From Combretum micranthum (lineage: Eukaryota; Streptophyta; Magnoliopsida; Myrtales; Combretaceae), in contig JAMXBD010003397.1 of assembly GCA_024138025.1 (NCBI GenBank), forward strand, positions 58,371 through 122,370: a stretch of 64,000 bases of DNA. Direction: 5' to 3'. How positions within the stretch are numbered: the stretch's first letter is position 1; every line of letters begins with the position of its first letter. The notes under the pieces are model-generated. The model saw only the letters and a program-made list of their open reading frames with translations, was not told the origin of the DNA and did no database searches. Positions 1 through 12,280 of this stretch are shown here, piece after piece. The position numbers were made by a program, and so were the translations under genes.

Positions 1-1170
1 AATACTTGTTCTTCAAATCCTTGAGCAATTTCTTCTGTTTGGTGGGTAGATCGACAACTTCATCATGATTCTTCAACTTGGGACATTACCTACACCTAGC
101 ATTCCTTCTAGGGTGTTATCTGACACCATGGCCAATCTTTTATAGCTATAGCAATTTATCTCATTGCATCCTTAAGTTCTTTTGAATGCATACTCTTATG
201 AGACTTTCTCATCTGACGTAGGTCTCGAATCTCTATCCACGAGAACTTTCCGACCTTTTTGGTTATCTAGGTTAACAGCTCAACTATCACAATCCTTTTA
301 TGGACTTCCCATAATAAATGGTTAATCTTAAAGGATTCTTTACTTTATCGCCATGCTTAACGATTTCCATCTTACAACTACTTGTCTCATGTTTACCGAA
401 ATGCTTTTCTATGATACTTCATAACTCAAGAAAGAAATCCAATTCGATTCAATCAAAAGCTATACTGATCGATTTATTTACGCAATTGATGTTCTCTTAG
501 CATTGGTAGTATCATCCATGGATGTCTCTTAGTTTGCTCACTGGGTATGCATGAGTGTTCTCCATAAACTCAAGGACATACTCATCCAACAAGGTTTGTA
601 TCCTTAATTCATCCATTCCCTGAGATTGACATATATATTCATTAAACTGAAACTTGTAATTTCCTTAACAAGTTTGGAAAATTAGTCCTTCATATGTCTT
701 TCGGCTTTACTCTTGACTGTTTGGCATTTAGGTCCTAAATGAATACCAGAAAGGTTGCATCCAATCGTAAAATCCTTTGGGTTCTTAACAAAAAGGGTTC
801 TTAATTGATCCATGACTTCAGCAATATTTTTCCTTTTATTAAACTAACTCGGCACTCCTTTTGGTATTATTTGTAGGTGATCGAATCGTTAATTGATCTT
901 CCACTTTTAGTCTACTCTCATCAACCACGGAGTTAACTTATCGGTTATCTATTCCGTGCTTTTTCCTCCTTGGATATCGACATTGAGTGAACTTGGGCTT
1001 TGTTTTATAAAGCATATTCCTTTTAGACTCAACATTTCTTCCATCTATCTCTTTAGGGCTCATTCCATTCTCTTCATTATTCATCACTGGCATACTTTAA
1101 TCATCTTGTACTAAAGGTTACTTTGCACTTGTTCTCCTTCACCAATCTAGATCACTTATCGCAGGGTATG
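1..1170 (-). pseudogene. Decayed interior of retroelement A, downstream of gag
   Basis: No open reading frame of useful length is found on either strand. The stretch lies on the far side of the solo LTR at 1176 from the minus-strand gag at 5076..6262, so by position it is the part of the same element that follows gag. Short runs on the minus strand look coding, for example near 1..90, but I cannot assign protease or reverse transcriptase with confidence. It may be decayed pol, or the non-coding tail of a gag-only element whose other end lies outside the window. Confidence 0.4.
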
Positions 1171-1175
1171 ATATT

Positions 1176-4100
1176 TGTAAGCCCCTTTTTTGATAATATT
1201 AGCAAACCCTAAGAACCGGAAGTTGAAACGAAATCCTAAAATTAACCTAGTTCTATGTTTAGTCTAGTGAATCTAGATCCGGCAATCCCGTGTTCTTAAA
1301 CCCTAGAAAACGAAATTGAAATAATTGTGGAATATGGTTTGTAATTATATAGGGAAGCCTAAAAATATCAGTTTCGTAATTTTCTAGTATCCTTCGGATC
1401 CAATCGGGATTAGTTTTCGAAAACCATGCCCGGAGCACCAGATAGCAAAAATATTCCGACAACACCAATAGATTCGTAAAAATATAAGGTTTTCAAAAAT
1501 ATCAGTTTTAGAATTTTTCGGTAACTAAAAATATCAGACATAGCTTAATTACGCGTATTTTCGTTAGTATCGGTATTTTAATTATCTAGTTTACTATTTC
1601 CTAGTACTTTTCTACTATTCATTACTATTCACCTATCTCTACTTTTTCTTACACTCTACCAATACCTTACAATTTACCTTCCCCATACAACTTTAATCAC
1701 ATCATACTTTACACATTACTTCTTTTATTACAAAACAAACAAAACAATCAATTTCTCCCCTACAACACTCAAAACCGGCCCCCCCTCTCTCCTCTGCACA
1801 TCAATTTGTTTTCTTTTCCATTTTATTTAATTACATCTAATTTCCACTCCAAAAATCTATAAATACCCCCTCATACCTTCACTTCTTTCACACACTTCTT
1901 TACTAAAGTTACTATACTCAAATTTCCTCCAAATCTCTCCAAGAAAGTTCTTCCAATAAGCTTCTTTAGTTCATCTCTTTTAGGTAAAAATTCTTCAAGA
2001 AATTCCTATGTTCATCTACTTAGTATGAACTTAATGTGTGTTTTCCAAACCATGAAGATTAAGAAAGCAACAATAGGTTCATACTTTGTTTTTTTTTCAT
2101 AATATCAATTCCTTTATGTTCCTTTATGTTCTTTATGTTCCTTTATGTTAACTATCTAAATATCTATATAGCTATATATATAATATTTAGAGCATTTAAG
2201 CTCAATGTCTTGCAATTTATTTACCTTCCATGCAATTTGTTTACTTCATTGCAATTTATTTAATTTCAAGTTGTTCTTAAGACTAGTCTCTCTAGTCTTA
2301 GCCTTGTCTATATCAAGTCAAAACAATTTTATTTCTTTGCTTTTCTTTTTCTTTTGAGGACTAGTCCATTCTTAGTCCCGGGATACCTTGATGAAGCTAA
2401 GGTTCCCAATATTTGACTTTACTTTTATGCTTTATTTTATCTTGTTATATTGTTTTATTACCTTTTCCATAAAGTTACATATCTTTCATGCATGAATATG
2501 TTATATTGTCTAACCATAATGAAAATTAGTTTTCTTAAGTAATAAAAATAAGAACTTTTTTAAAAATAAATTTTATTACATAAGAAAATATTTTTCATAA
2601 AGACTTAAAGTTTTACTTAACAAATATTTTTTAAAGTTAGATAGTTTAGCTCTAGTTTTAATATATATATGTGATTTCACCAGAAATACATAAAGTAATG
2701 TTATACAAACTCTCTTTTAAAACCAATAAAATAAGAAAGTTTCTTTAAACTTAATTTTGATTTAACCAAGAGTTTTCTTAAAAAGTTTTCTACCAACACT
2801 TTAAAATATTAAAGACTAGATAAGTTTTTCAAAATTATTATAAGATCATTTCTTTTAAAGTGGATCTAACTTTAGAAAAGCTATAGAACATATAACCATG
2901 AAGTATTTAGAAAGACTATGTTTTCCAAAACATTAGAAATAAAGTAGTAGGAATTCAAAAAGATTAAAATTACTTTTATTTAAGAAATGGGGCTAAAAGA
3001 AGGGAAGGCTCACTTATAGTAAAATAAGGAATTTTCTTAACAAAACTAATTTCTTTACAAGTCTTAAGCTTATCTTACTTTCAAGACATATTGTTTTACA
3101 AGATCATTGTTGAGACAACACCACTAAATTCATGCATATGGTTTGAGTATATATATATGTGTATTCAAAGGATTTTTCAACCATACAATATATCTATATT
3201 TTGAACAAGGAGTTCTTGAATGAAGAAAGTTTGAAAACTCTATTTTTTTGGAAATTCGTATCAAATCTGTATGTTACTATTCTGAAACCTAAATGACTTC
3301 TTTTGATAAAAATAACCTTAGAAATATATAAATCTTTTCGAGTAGGTAGAAATCGATATATGATATGCGAAATTCCGAGTTAAAATGAGCAAGTTATGGC
3401 TATTTTAAGTTGGAATTTCCATTTCATACGATTTTTATGAATTCCCTAAGATAGAATTATAGAATTTAAATAGATCTTGGATGAAATACTCATGTTGGGT
3501 ATTTCTTTTGTTTAGGTGTCGAGGATCACGATCTTGTCTTTCTCGAGGATTACTTCGACTCCTAGATTGTTATGGACGAGTGAGTTTCCTTTACGCTTAT
3601 GTATTCAGGCATGTGCTTGTAGAATAGAGCACTAGATGTTAAGAAAAGATAAAATTGATATGCATGTGAGATATCATGAAAACTATGTATATGAATCATT
3701 GTGTGCGATCAATAAACAATAAGTATATCGGAACCCGGTTTGTGATTGATATAAATGCTTCCATGTATGTATTGTTATATGTGCAAATATTGTTTGATCG
3801 CTTTAAATGATTTAATGTCATATTGAAATCCCCATATAATAAATTGCTCATGCATATCACTTAGATTATCATTTCAAAGTTTTGTTACTACTTCTCAGCG
3901 TGGGACCGGAAAGGTAAGCTGCCTGGCTATATCTTGAGGGTTAGGACGTTCGGGGAATACGGCCTCAAGGTGTAGCCGAGCCGGATCGATCGCTTTGGGT
4001 ATGGAAAGCACGGGGACTAGTAGTACGGTTCGTTAGAACCCCATGAAGCGCGCAAACTTTAAGGAGGTCGTTCGGGGCCCAGTTCAAAGCATTCCCTAAC

Positions 4101-4693
4101 CACCGATGGAGGGGTAAATCCATCATACATACGAAACCGGATAGTCGTATGTAATGTTTGTTCATATGGTTGTTGCATTTCATATGCTTGAATTAATAAG
4201 CTTGTTTGATTGTTTGTTCTGAGTACTGTTGCGTAAGGAATATCTCACTAAGCTAGTCATGCTTATATTTCTATAGACTTTTGACTTTGCAGGATTATCT
4301 TTTTGCACCCGAGACCATCTTGACCACCCGGGTAGAATCTTTATTTTGAGAAGCTTTTGGAGGAATTCTATTTTGAAGTTATATGGTAGATTTCTTCTAA
4401 AATCTTCTAGCTTTAGTTATGTTAAATTTAGTAGAACCATGTTATTATGAAATTATCGGGGGAATGCCGCTTAGAAGTTATAAGACTTTATGTTTCTATG
4501 AATTATATTAAGTGATATTTTGTATGTTCCGCTGCCAACATCTTAAAATGCATTACTTCACCGGTCCCCCTTTGATGTGAATGTACGCCTTGTATCGATA
4601 TGGAAGCTTTTGAGTAACTAAGGTAGTCATTCTTAAGTTTTAATATTGCGTACGGCGGGCTGTCACGTTTAGGGTATCCATTGGGGGGTGACA
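1176..4693 (+). mobile_element. Solo LTR of a long-LTR Ty3/gypsy family, plus orientation
   Basis: The unit begins TGTAAGCCCC and ends GGGGGGTGACA. It is bounded by the 5-bp direct repeat ATATT at 1171..1175 and 4694..4698. There is no second LTR or coding interior, so it is a solo LTR left by recombination between the two LTRs of a full element. Orientation follows from a TATA box at 1858..1865 (TATAAATA) with a C/T-rich leader downstream. At 3518 bp it is shorter than its relatives at 12281, 16262 and 55838, which share its ends. It is inserted into element A. Confidence 0.85.
1858..1865 (+). promoter_or_regulatory. TATA box of the solo LTR
   Basis: TATAAATA is followed by a pyrimidine-rich leader, the usual layout of a plant LTR promoter. 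It fixes the transcriptional orientation of the whole LTR family, since the relatives carry a TATA box on the matching strand. Confidence 0.6.
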
Positions 4694-4698
4694 ATATT

Positions 4699-5075
4699 CC
4701 TTTATCATTTCTTCGATGGTTATTGAAGGCGGTGATTCGTAATAAACTTGTTCTTCATAGATGGGTGATAAGCAATCAGGGTTTAAGCAGGTCTTGCTAG
4801 GTACATGCACTTTACTAACTAGGTATGGTATGACGCTCAATTCTTACCTAGACGTTTTGAACTACCAAGATATCGAAATTCTATTGCTACAGATTTAAGC
4901 ACATATAGAGATACTACAAATAAACAACATAACAACTTAGGGTTAAGGCTAACCTATAACTAGGTCGTTGTGATAGCCTCCTTCCTTTCCACGACATAAA
5001 ACTCTTATCCTTCCTTCTGACCAATTTCTTCACATATCCGTCGTCCTTCCATATTGTAAACCTGGAATTCAGGCA
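4699..5075 (-). other. Element A segment between solo LTR and gag zinc knuckles
   Basis: A short open stretch on the minus strand (about 4840..4699) runs up to the ATATT duplication and is broken by the solo LTR. It belongs to element A downstream of the gag knuckles. I see no protease active-site motif here and cannot name it. Confidence 0.4.
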
Positions 5076-6262
5076 TCAAAGTCCAGGTGAATTCTTGTTT
5101 CCATTCCTATTCCCAATCTTTATTGGAGCTAGCTTTCCAAAGGTTTGGGTGTGAACATTTCTCCTTTGCGGACATTCCTTCATAAAGTGCCCAACTTGTT
5201 TACACACATAACACGTGTTGGTTGACCTTTTTGGACATCCTATCATTCTATGGTTTGGGTTTCCACAAAATTGACACTTTCCTTTCAATGGCAAGCATCT
5301 TTTTGGATAATGCGTTCCTTTGTACTTCGAGCAAACGATGGGTCTCATTGCAAAATTTCCATTGCTTATGCTATTCTGAAGTTGTTTGAAAACTTAATTT
5401 TCTTTGGTGGTTGATTGAATCTTATTTCTTTTTGAAACCTTTCTACGAAAATCGATGCTTCTCTTTCTATCCTCTTCATTTCCCCCTTCTTAGCTCTTTT
5501 AACAATTCGTGCCCTTTCTATTAACTCCCGAAAAGATCTTATGTCAAATTCCACTAGCTTGACTTGCAGATCCTCGTCTAACCCATTCAAGAACACTTAT
5601 CTTTTCAACTCCTCGCTGTATTTGTATGAGTCGGGTGCATACTGGAGCAATCTACAAAACTCAGTCTTATATTGTTCTACTGTCCTTCCTCTTTGGGCAA
5701 TCTGCAAGAAATCTGCACTATACTGCACTCGAAGACTTACAGGAAAGTAGTTCTCCAAAAAATTTTGACGAAACATTTCCCATGTGACTGGAGGTATTAA
5801 CTCTCACTTCTTGAATTCCCACCAAATTTGAGCATTGAGATGAAGCATGTACGTACCAAAGGTGATTCTTAAAGGTTGTGGTACTTCATAAGCATCGAAA
5901 GACGTCTTGATATGAGCTAACCAATCCTCGGCTTCCTCTGGTTTTCTAAAAGCTCCATCAAACTATCGATTACTTTTGATGAACTCAGGTAAAAGGTTCT
6001 TATATGGTGTGAGCGATGGTGTTGGTAAAGGTACGTTTTGGGGTTACACATTTCCCACGATGGGTACTTCTATATGCCCATGCGGTTAGGGTTGCGACGG
6101 AGCCGGTGCCGATACTGGGTTATTTCATCTATAAGCTTCCATCATTTGCATGAATTGGTTAAAGGTAGCTTGCATATTTGCTTCAGGCTCCACATTTGGG
6201 GGATTTTGCGGTTGCGCTATAGGTTGGTTTGAGGCGCTTTGCTCTTAGCGTCTCCTTCTTCT
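5076..6262 (-). pseudogene. gag: Ty3/gypsy Gag, broken by stop codons
   Basis: The capsid-like part reads on the minus strand from about 5975 with the Retrotrans_gag signatures KPEEAEDWLAHI, LNAQIWWEF and FLNGLDEDLQVKL. It is broken by in-frame stops before the FDGAF, ELIPPV and VFLNGL segments. A C-terminal nucleocapsid part at 5348..5076 carries two CX2CX4HX4C zinc knuckles (about 5276..5235 and 5213..5172), preceded by a third CCHC-like motif in which the second Cys is Tyr. Upstream, about 6262..6040, lies an Arg-rich and then Gln/Pro-rich leader. Gag packages element RNA in cytoplasmic particles. The gene is inactive. Clade within Ty3/gypsy is unresolved. Confidence 0.8.
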
Positions 6263-6705
6263 TCCACGGCTGTTTAGATTTTAGCTAGATGAGTTTAGTA
6301 TTTTCTTTCAATAGCTTTATTAAGTTTTATGCAAGTGTTGTTGAAAATCACAAAAATAGAACTAATATGCATAAAAACTTGAAATAAAGAGCCATGAAAT
6401 AATCAAGAGAAATACAAAATCACTAAATCAAAAATAAAAGGATAACTGCATTTAATAAGGAAAATAGATAGCGGTTTCAACGTCCTTACAATGGAAATAA
6501 AAATTAAAAATACAAAATTCAACAATCCATAAGGAAAACACAACGTAACACTTTTCAAACGAAAGCTAAACTATGCGACCTAACATCCTAGGTCTTGATT
6601 AAAAATCTATTTTTAGACTTATGGGGGTGCTCGATTTTCATCCTAGCTTTTGCCCTTCTTCCTTTCTTCCTCCTTTCCTACTTCTTCCAACCTTTCTCTT
6701 TTAGC
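6263..6705. other. Non-coding spacer between extra ORF and gag of element A
   Basis: AT-rich sequence with no reading frame of note on the element strand. It separates the upstream ORF from the Arg-rich start of gag. Confidence 0.4.
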
Positions 6706-7850
6706 CTACAGGGGTGGTGCATCACTCGAATTACAGCTCGATGATCCTCTATGCCATCTACCCATGAATGGCCCCAAATACCCTGCTATGTTCTTTCTCC
6801 TTTCTCTTAAGAGCTTCCTTACTTGTTCCAACATTGCATCACTGTCATCACTTTCCAGGGTTATCACGTGGTCTTGCTGGGTCCCTTCTCCATTGTCTTG
6901 ATGAGGAGTGGATTCCCGTGATGCACCTCTCTGACCGATCAGGTGCTCATTATCCACATATATATCTTTCCATACTTGGGTATCCAAAGTTTTAGGGTCT
7001 GGCTCAGTATTGCTCATTACAGGAGGATTTGTTGCATTCGCATCCCTTGAGGTAGCTTCTCGAATCATAGTAGCTAACTAAGCTCGCCTTTCTACACTAT
7101 TTCCTAGGTAGATGCTCTCTCCTTCATCCCATATCGCTACTACTCGAGTCATGTTGAAATTTTCCTCGTTCTGCTCTTGCTCGGGCTCCTCTTCTGCCCA
7201 AGGTATATTAAGATTTTCTCCTACTGGCTCTTGTACGGGCTCTCCCTCCAGGTCTTCCTCCAGATCCTCATTTTCAGCCTATCCCATGGCAGCATCTACC
7301 AATATCTCATCGTCGATGAGTTGGGTCCCGATTTTGAGTAGTGATTGAATCGGCATATTCCTCAGACCTTTGACAATGTTCTGGTATACTCCTTGCCAAT
7401 AGAAGGTATCCTTAGAATCAGCTACATTCCAATCATTATGGTCTCTTAGCTCATCATGTGCATATACATACAGGGGTCCAATTGGGTTCCAAGTTCGAAA
7501 ATCTAGAAAGGTCGGCTCTCAACACGAATGTAGCCTCTTGTAACGTGGTGTGTCCACATGCATATGTTGCGATTCTTTCAATGGCATAAATAACTTCCAA
7601 CTGGGACCATCTTTTTCTTATGATAGGACAATATCTTATTGTTTGAAGGACTCTTTTCCAGTCAGTGTTTCTTAGTCCCCTTTTCCATAGAGTAAACATT
7701 TCCTTAATTGACTTAAGTCTTCCTGCCAAGGCAAACTCCTCGCATAGTACTCTTAGTCTTAAACGATAGTTGATAAAGGTCTCAACGGGTCTCTTATGGA
7801 ATTGCCAAGCTACCAAAAGCGCTTCTCCTAGGGTAATCTATTCAAGAAAA
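6706..7850 (-). pseudogene. Extra ORF upstream of gag in element A
   Basis: Between the primer-binding site and gag, the minus strand is open from about 7850 to 6706 apart from one frameshift near 7495 and two stops. The intact product would be roughly 370 residues. The N-terminal half is basic and helical in look (for example WKRVLQTIRYCPIIRKRW, about 7640..7590). The C-terminal half is rich in Asp and Glu. I do not recognise a domain. Ogre/TAT-type Ty3/gypsy elements are known to carry an additional ORF between the 5' LTR and gag, so this is a candidate for such an ORF. A decayed N-terminal Gag extension is the alternative. Confidence 0.45.
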
Positions 7851-7961
7851 AGGAAAGGAAAAGAAGATTAGCGAACTTATTCTACCCATACTAACTTTTC
7901 TAATTTGGTTCTACTTATTACTTCTTAAGTATATTCCTATTGTTATGATTATTATCTTCTT

Positions 7962-7980
7962 AACCATGCTTTGATACCAA
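7962..7980 (-). other. Primer-binding site of element A
   Basis: The minus strand reads TTGGTATCAAAGCATGGTT, close to the TGGTATCAGAGC sequence complementary to initiator tRNA-Met that plant LTR retrotransposons use to prime minus-strand synthesis. It lies seven bases inside the partial LTR that ends at 7988, and upstream of the extra ORF and gag on the same strand. This fixes the orientation of element A. Confidence 0.7.
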
Positions 7981-7987
7981 CTTAAAC

Positions 7988-8690
7988 TTCCACGCACCAA
8001 AAGGTATCTTAAACGCAACAATCCACCACACTCAATATTAAGGCTTAAGTATGACAATCTTAATCATCCTGAAAGTTTCGATATCGAGTGTAAGGCGTAC
8101 CTTTCGCTATCGTAGTATACCAAACTTTGGATGATGCCGTTTAATTAGTTATACACATTAGCAATTAAGGAAATAAATCATAACAATATAACCAAGATTC
8201 ATAAGAAAACTATTAAGGAGTCTTTAAAACATTAAGGGACATTCCCCTATAAAAAGGTAACTAAGTCTAATAAAGAGTCTAACATGAAACGATTTACTCC
8301 TTTGAAACTCCTCTTTAAAGCCATATCTACCTCTACCTCGCACTTCTATTCATAAGTTCTTGGCTCAAGGCATTACTTGGGTGAAATAACCTATTGGTTC
8401 TAACCAAAGGTACGGGGAGCTACAAAAGATATCTAAGAGGGTATAAGCTACTAGCTTAGTAAGATTTATTTCCATAAATAAATACTCGACATCCAATAAT
8501 CAAAACAAGTTTACTTAAGCAACCATATGAGATGCATAAGCACGTAGGCAAACAATTCATATGATTTTCGGGATTTCCAACATTAGGTAATGTACGATGC
8601 CCTTTTTTGCCTCCTAAATAGGTAGATTTTCCTGTTTTATTCAAATTTAGGTCAAATGTCGGAGACATTTGCTTGTTAATTACTATCCAA
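7988..8690 (-). mobile_element. Partial 5' LTR of element A
   Basis: The stretch matches, at moderate identity, the final part of the LTR family seen at 1176, 12281, 16262 and 55838. The edge at 7988 corresponds to the TGTCACGCC family edge (read on the plus strand) with the first bases mutated. The match fades near 8690, where MULE-related sequence begins, so the rest of this LTR was removed or displaced. It lies directly before the primer-binding site on the minus strand, as a 5' LTR should. Confidence 0.6.
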
Positions 8691-9025
8691 TTTGTTGTGT
8701 TTTAGTGGATGTTTTTAGGATCTTACATGCAATGGAATTACTTTGTGAACCATTGGTGATGTTTGTGTAGTTACATTTACCAATCTGTTTTGGTCATTCA
8801 AAAAATTGTAGATGTTGTGAAGGTGCATGATAAAATGTCCCAATTACATATACATAGTCCATTGGTAAAAATTTGAGTTTTTGGGTGGAGCATCATTAAA
8901 GTATAAGCTAACGAAGATGTTCCACAATTTGACTTGTGAGAAGTACCATTAAAATTTGTAGTTTTATTGTCCCTAGGTTTGAGATGGCCAACTACATATG
9001 ATTTATTGTCTATTCGAATGGGCAT
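8691..9025 (+). other. Presumed 5' flank of MULE 1
   Basis: AT-rich sequence leading into the first recognisable MULE coding segment. I could not find a terminal inverted repeat here, so the left edge of MULE 1 is not fixed. Confidence 0.35.
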
Positions 9026-11662
9026 ATGGTTGATGGAAGTCATGGAACGCAATATGACAAATCTCCCATTGGTAAAGTGAAGGTCAACACTGATGTGAAT
9101 TTTGAAAAATTCAAGGAATTGATATGTGAGAAAATTTGTGTTGATCGAAATACTTTTGAAGTCGAGATAATACATAGACATGCTCATTATATGAGTCATG
9201 GGGTAATGTACATGTTAATGCCAATTGTGGATGATGATAGTCTAGAGGATCTTATTTCAATGGTTGTTGAGTTGGGTGCTAGATTAATTTAAGAGATATT
9301 TGTGAAAACAAGTTATAAGTTAGCCAATAACCAGGGTTGCATGATGTTGTTAATGACTATCTTAATATTACTCCTGAAGAAGCGAATATGGACAATCCTA
9401 ATCATGGATCTGATGTGTGTGTACAAAACTCACAGATTATAAGAGACTCAAAATTCCATCTTGCAACATCTTCTAGTGTACATTCACAAGATAGAACAGT
9501 GGTGTCATTTTCACCCATGAATTATAAAGAATATGATCCCATACCAATGAATGAGTCGTGGATGGATTTTAAGAATAGAGTTGAGGAGGAAGTGGCACTA
9601 GTATTTAACATTGGGGTAGAACGAGATAAGGAAGAAGAGGTTGAAGATTTTATGGAAGATGAGGAATGTCGAGATAAGAGGATGAAGTTGCAAAACAGGT
9701 TAAGATACCCTAACGCCTAGTGCAACGTATGGCAATGTCAAGTTAGAGACTAGTAAGGGATGCAATCCCTTTTTCTAACTTGGGTGGTCATGGTGATGAT
9801 TACATGGTGTATGATGATCATGTGAATGCTATGTGTAGTAACATGTGTGACAATGAATTCTTATGTAGAGGAATGATGTTCAACACGAAGGATGACTTAA
9901 TCCAAGCAGTTAAAGCCTTCCACATAAGAGCACATTGCAACTTTTGTGTTATTGACTCTAAGAAAAGTGAGTGGACGGCCTATTGCTCAAAAAGTGATCA
10001 AGGTTGTTCTTGGAAGATTAGAGCTTGCAAGAAAAAATTAGAAGGTCTTTTTGTAATCACAAGACTTGATGGCCCCCACTCATGCACTAACCCAATAATT
10101 GGGCAAGACCACTCATAGATAGACTCTAATTCATTAGCTTGAGAATTCATTGGTTTTGTTAGAAAAAATCCTGATTGCAAAGTTCGGGAGCTTGAGTCTC
10201 ATTGCTTGACAGTATATAGCTACATGGTATCCCATAGAAAAATATAAGAAGGTAAGAGGAAGGCAATTGATGTTGTCTATGGTGACGGGGTTAAATCGTA
10301 TAATGAGCTCCCAAAGACACCAATTCCAGATAGTTGAATAGGGCTGGACAAGATCGCCCCAACCTAGTAAGGCGTATTTTAAATGGGTTTTGTAGATATT
10401 TGGCCCATGTGTAGAGGCTTTGAAGTATTGTAGGCCTGTTCTTTATATTGATGGAACTTTTTCTATATGGTAAATACAATCATGTCTTGCTTGTGGCATG
10501 TGATGTAAATGGTGACAATCACATTGTACGCCTTACATTCAGTCTTGCCCCTTCATAGTCCATATCTGCATGGTTTTGGTTTTTAAGGAAACTAAAGTGT
10601 GGGGTTATAGGACATAAGAGGAGAGGAGACTATATGCCTTATTTTAAATCGAGGAGCCGGTATTATCAGGCTAGTAAACAAAGGCTCAAATGGTTGGCAG
10701 CTACCTTTTGCGGTTCATCAGTTTTATATCCGACACATCGCTAGTAATTTCAAAAAAGTATATAAGAATCAGAGTTATAAAAGCTTGGTAACCTATGCTA
10801 TATTTCAAGCACAAGGACGAAAGTTTGAAAATTATACGAAGCTTATGAAGAACATAGATGAAGAAGCAATTGAGTGGTTTAACAAGACCAACTCAAACGG
10901 TGATATGCTCTGCGAAAGGACCAATAGACCATAGAATATGATCAGTTTTACTATTTCGACTAAATGATAAGCAACATAGCAGAAACATACAATTCTATTC
11001 TAAAGGGTGCAAGAGGCTTACCAGTAGCGACACTAGTTAAGAAAACATTTTATAGTTATGTCATGTCTTAGGAAAAGAGACTCAATACTGCTACCAATGC
11101 CATAAACGGCAGAGAGGTATTTACGACACATGCTAAAAAAAAAAAAGGATTTATGATCTCCAAGAGCCAGTTCACATGTTGTTACCAGTTTCAATAAGGG
11201 CATGGGATTGTTTGAGGTGTGAATTAGCGCTCAGCAAGAGAAAGGTCGTCTTAGACGGGGTGGTTGCACACATAAGTTGAACTTTTCCAAACAAAGTTAC
11301 ACAAGCAACAAATGGCGAATTTACCACCTGCCATGTTCCCATGCAATGGTAGTGGTAGAACATACTAGGATTGATTGGACTTCCTTAGTAGGGTCGTGGT
11401 ATAGGCAGACCAATCAAGTTCAGTGCTATCAAACCAACTTTTTCCCACTTGGTAATGATCTTGACATGCTTAGCCCAACCAACTTCCCTTCGTTACTACC
11501 CAATCCAGAAGTTGTTTTCCCAAAAGGTTAGCCTAAGACAAAGCGATATAAGATTGAAATAGACTATAAAGAACGACTTGACTAGGTTATGTGTAGCCTA
11601 TGTAGAGAAAAAGGGCATAATAGGAGGGGTTATCCACTAAAACAGAGGGAAAGTGTGGACAG
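9026..11662 (+). pseudogene. MuDR-type transposase of MULE 1, decayed
   Basis: Coding segments occur in the order known for plant MULE transposases. An N-terminal PB1-like region lies at 9026..9292. An acidic linker lies at 9337..9720. The MuDR DNA-binding domain lies at about 9850..10110 (CRGMMFNTKDDLIQAV and GCSWKIRACKK). The MULE transposase core starts near 10135 (EFIGFVRKNPDCKVREL), with the first catalytic Asp in YIDGTF near 10445. A SWIM zinc finger follows at about 11300..11345, where the C-terminal half PCSH is kept but the expected CTC is YTS. A CCHC knuckle near 11590 has its last Cys as Tyr. Many stops and frameshifts show it is inactive. It leads by an intron (donor 11663, acceptor ending 11764) into the PMD segment. 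Confidence 0.82.
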
Positions 11663-11764
11663 GTTTAAGATATGTTTGTTTTTCTATGTGTTCAACATAA
11701 TTGTGTTTGTTAACGCCTATCATTATACATCTTTAAATTAATGATGTTCCTTTCATGTTCACAG

Positions 11765-12280
11765 CATATGAAGCTAGGACTAGTTGATCCATCTATACTT
11801 ACACAGCAGGACAGGCACCGTCAGCTGTCTAGAGGGATGAGGTAAAACCTTCTCCTAACGCTCATTTGTAACAAGCATCTATGTCAATGCGTTTATCATG
11901 CTATGTTCCTTCACTTTTTAAGCACCAACTACCACTCTTGTTGTAAGATGATGGGAACCGACTTCTAAGCATGAGCAATTTGGAAGACCAATCAGCGAAT
12001 GCCTTTTGCCTTATCTAAAGCAAGCTGGTTTCATAGGAATGGCATGCCTCCCTACATTTAGCTTGATTGTCATCTAATTATAGCTCTTATCGAGCAATGG
12101 AGACCAAAGACCCACACATTTCATATGCCACATGGGAAGATAACCATCACCCTACAAGATATGGAGATACAGCTTGGATTGACAGTTCAAGGTATGCTAG
12201 TTGTGGGTGTCACTTCTCCACCACAAGGTTGGTCGACATTATGTTTGCATTTATTAGGGGACTATCCCCCACATGGAGAT
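11765..12280 (+). pseudogene. Plant mobile domain (PMD), N-terminal part, fused to MULE 1
   Basis: After the intron, a short exon (11765..11839, donor GTAAAA) and a second exon from about 11921 read as the start of a plant mobile domain, the aminotransferase-like domain of MAIN/MAIL1 proteins. Signatures are LLPYLKQAGFIGM, then PHGKITITLQDMEIQLGL at about 12128..12183. In-frame stops show decay. PMDs occur both in host genes linked to silencing and genome stability and as C-terminal fusions in MULEs. The segment stops at the solo LTR joint at 12281 and resumes at 21135. Confidence 0.75.

Noticed and set aside
6650..7348. Plus-strand ORFs
   Set aside because: They are antisense shadows of the ORF upstream of gag. 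The minus strand carries the longer, connected frame.
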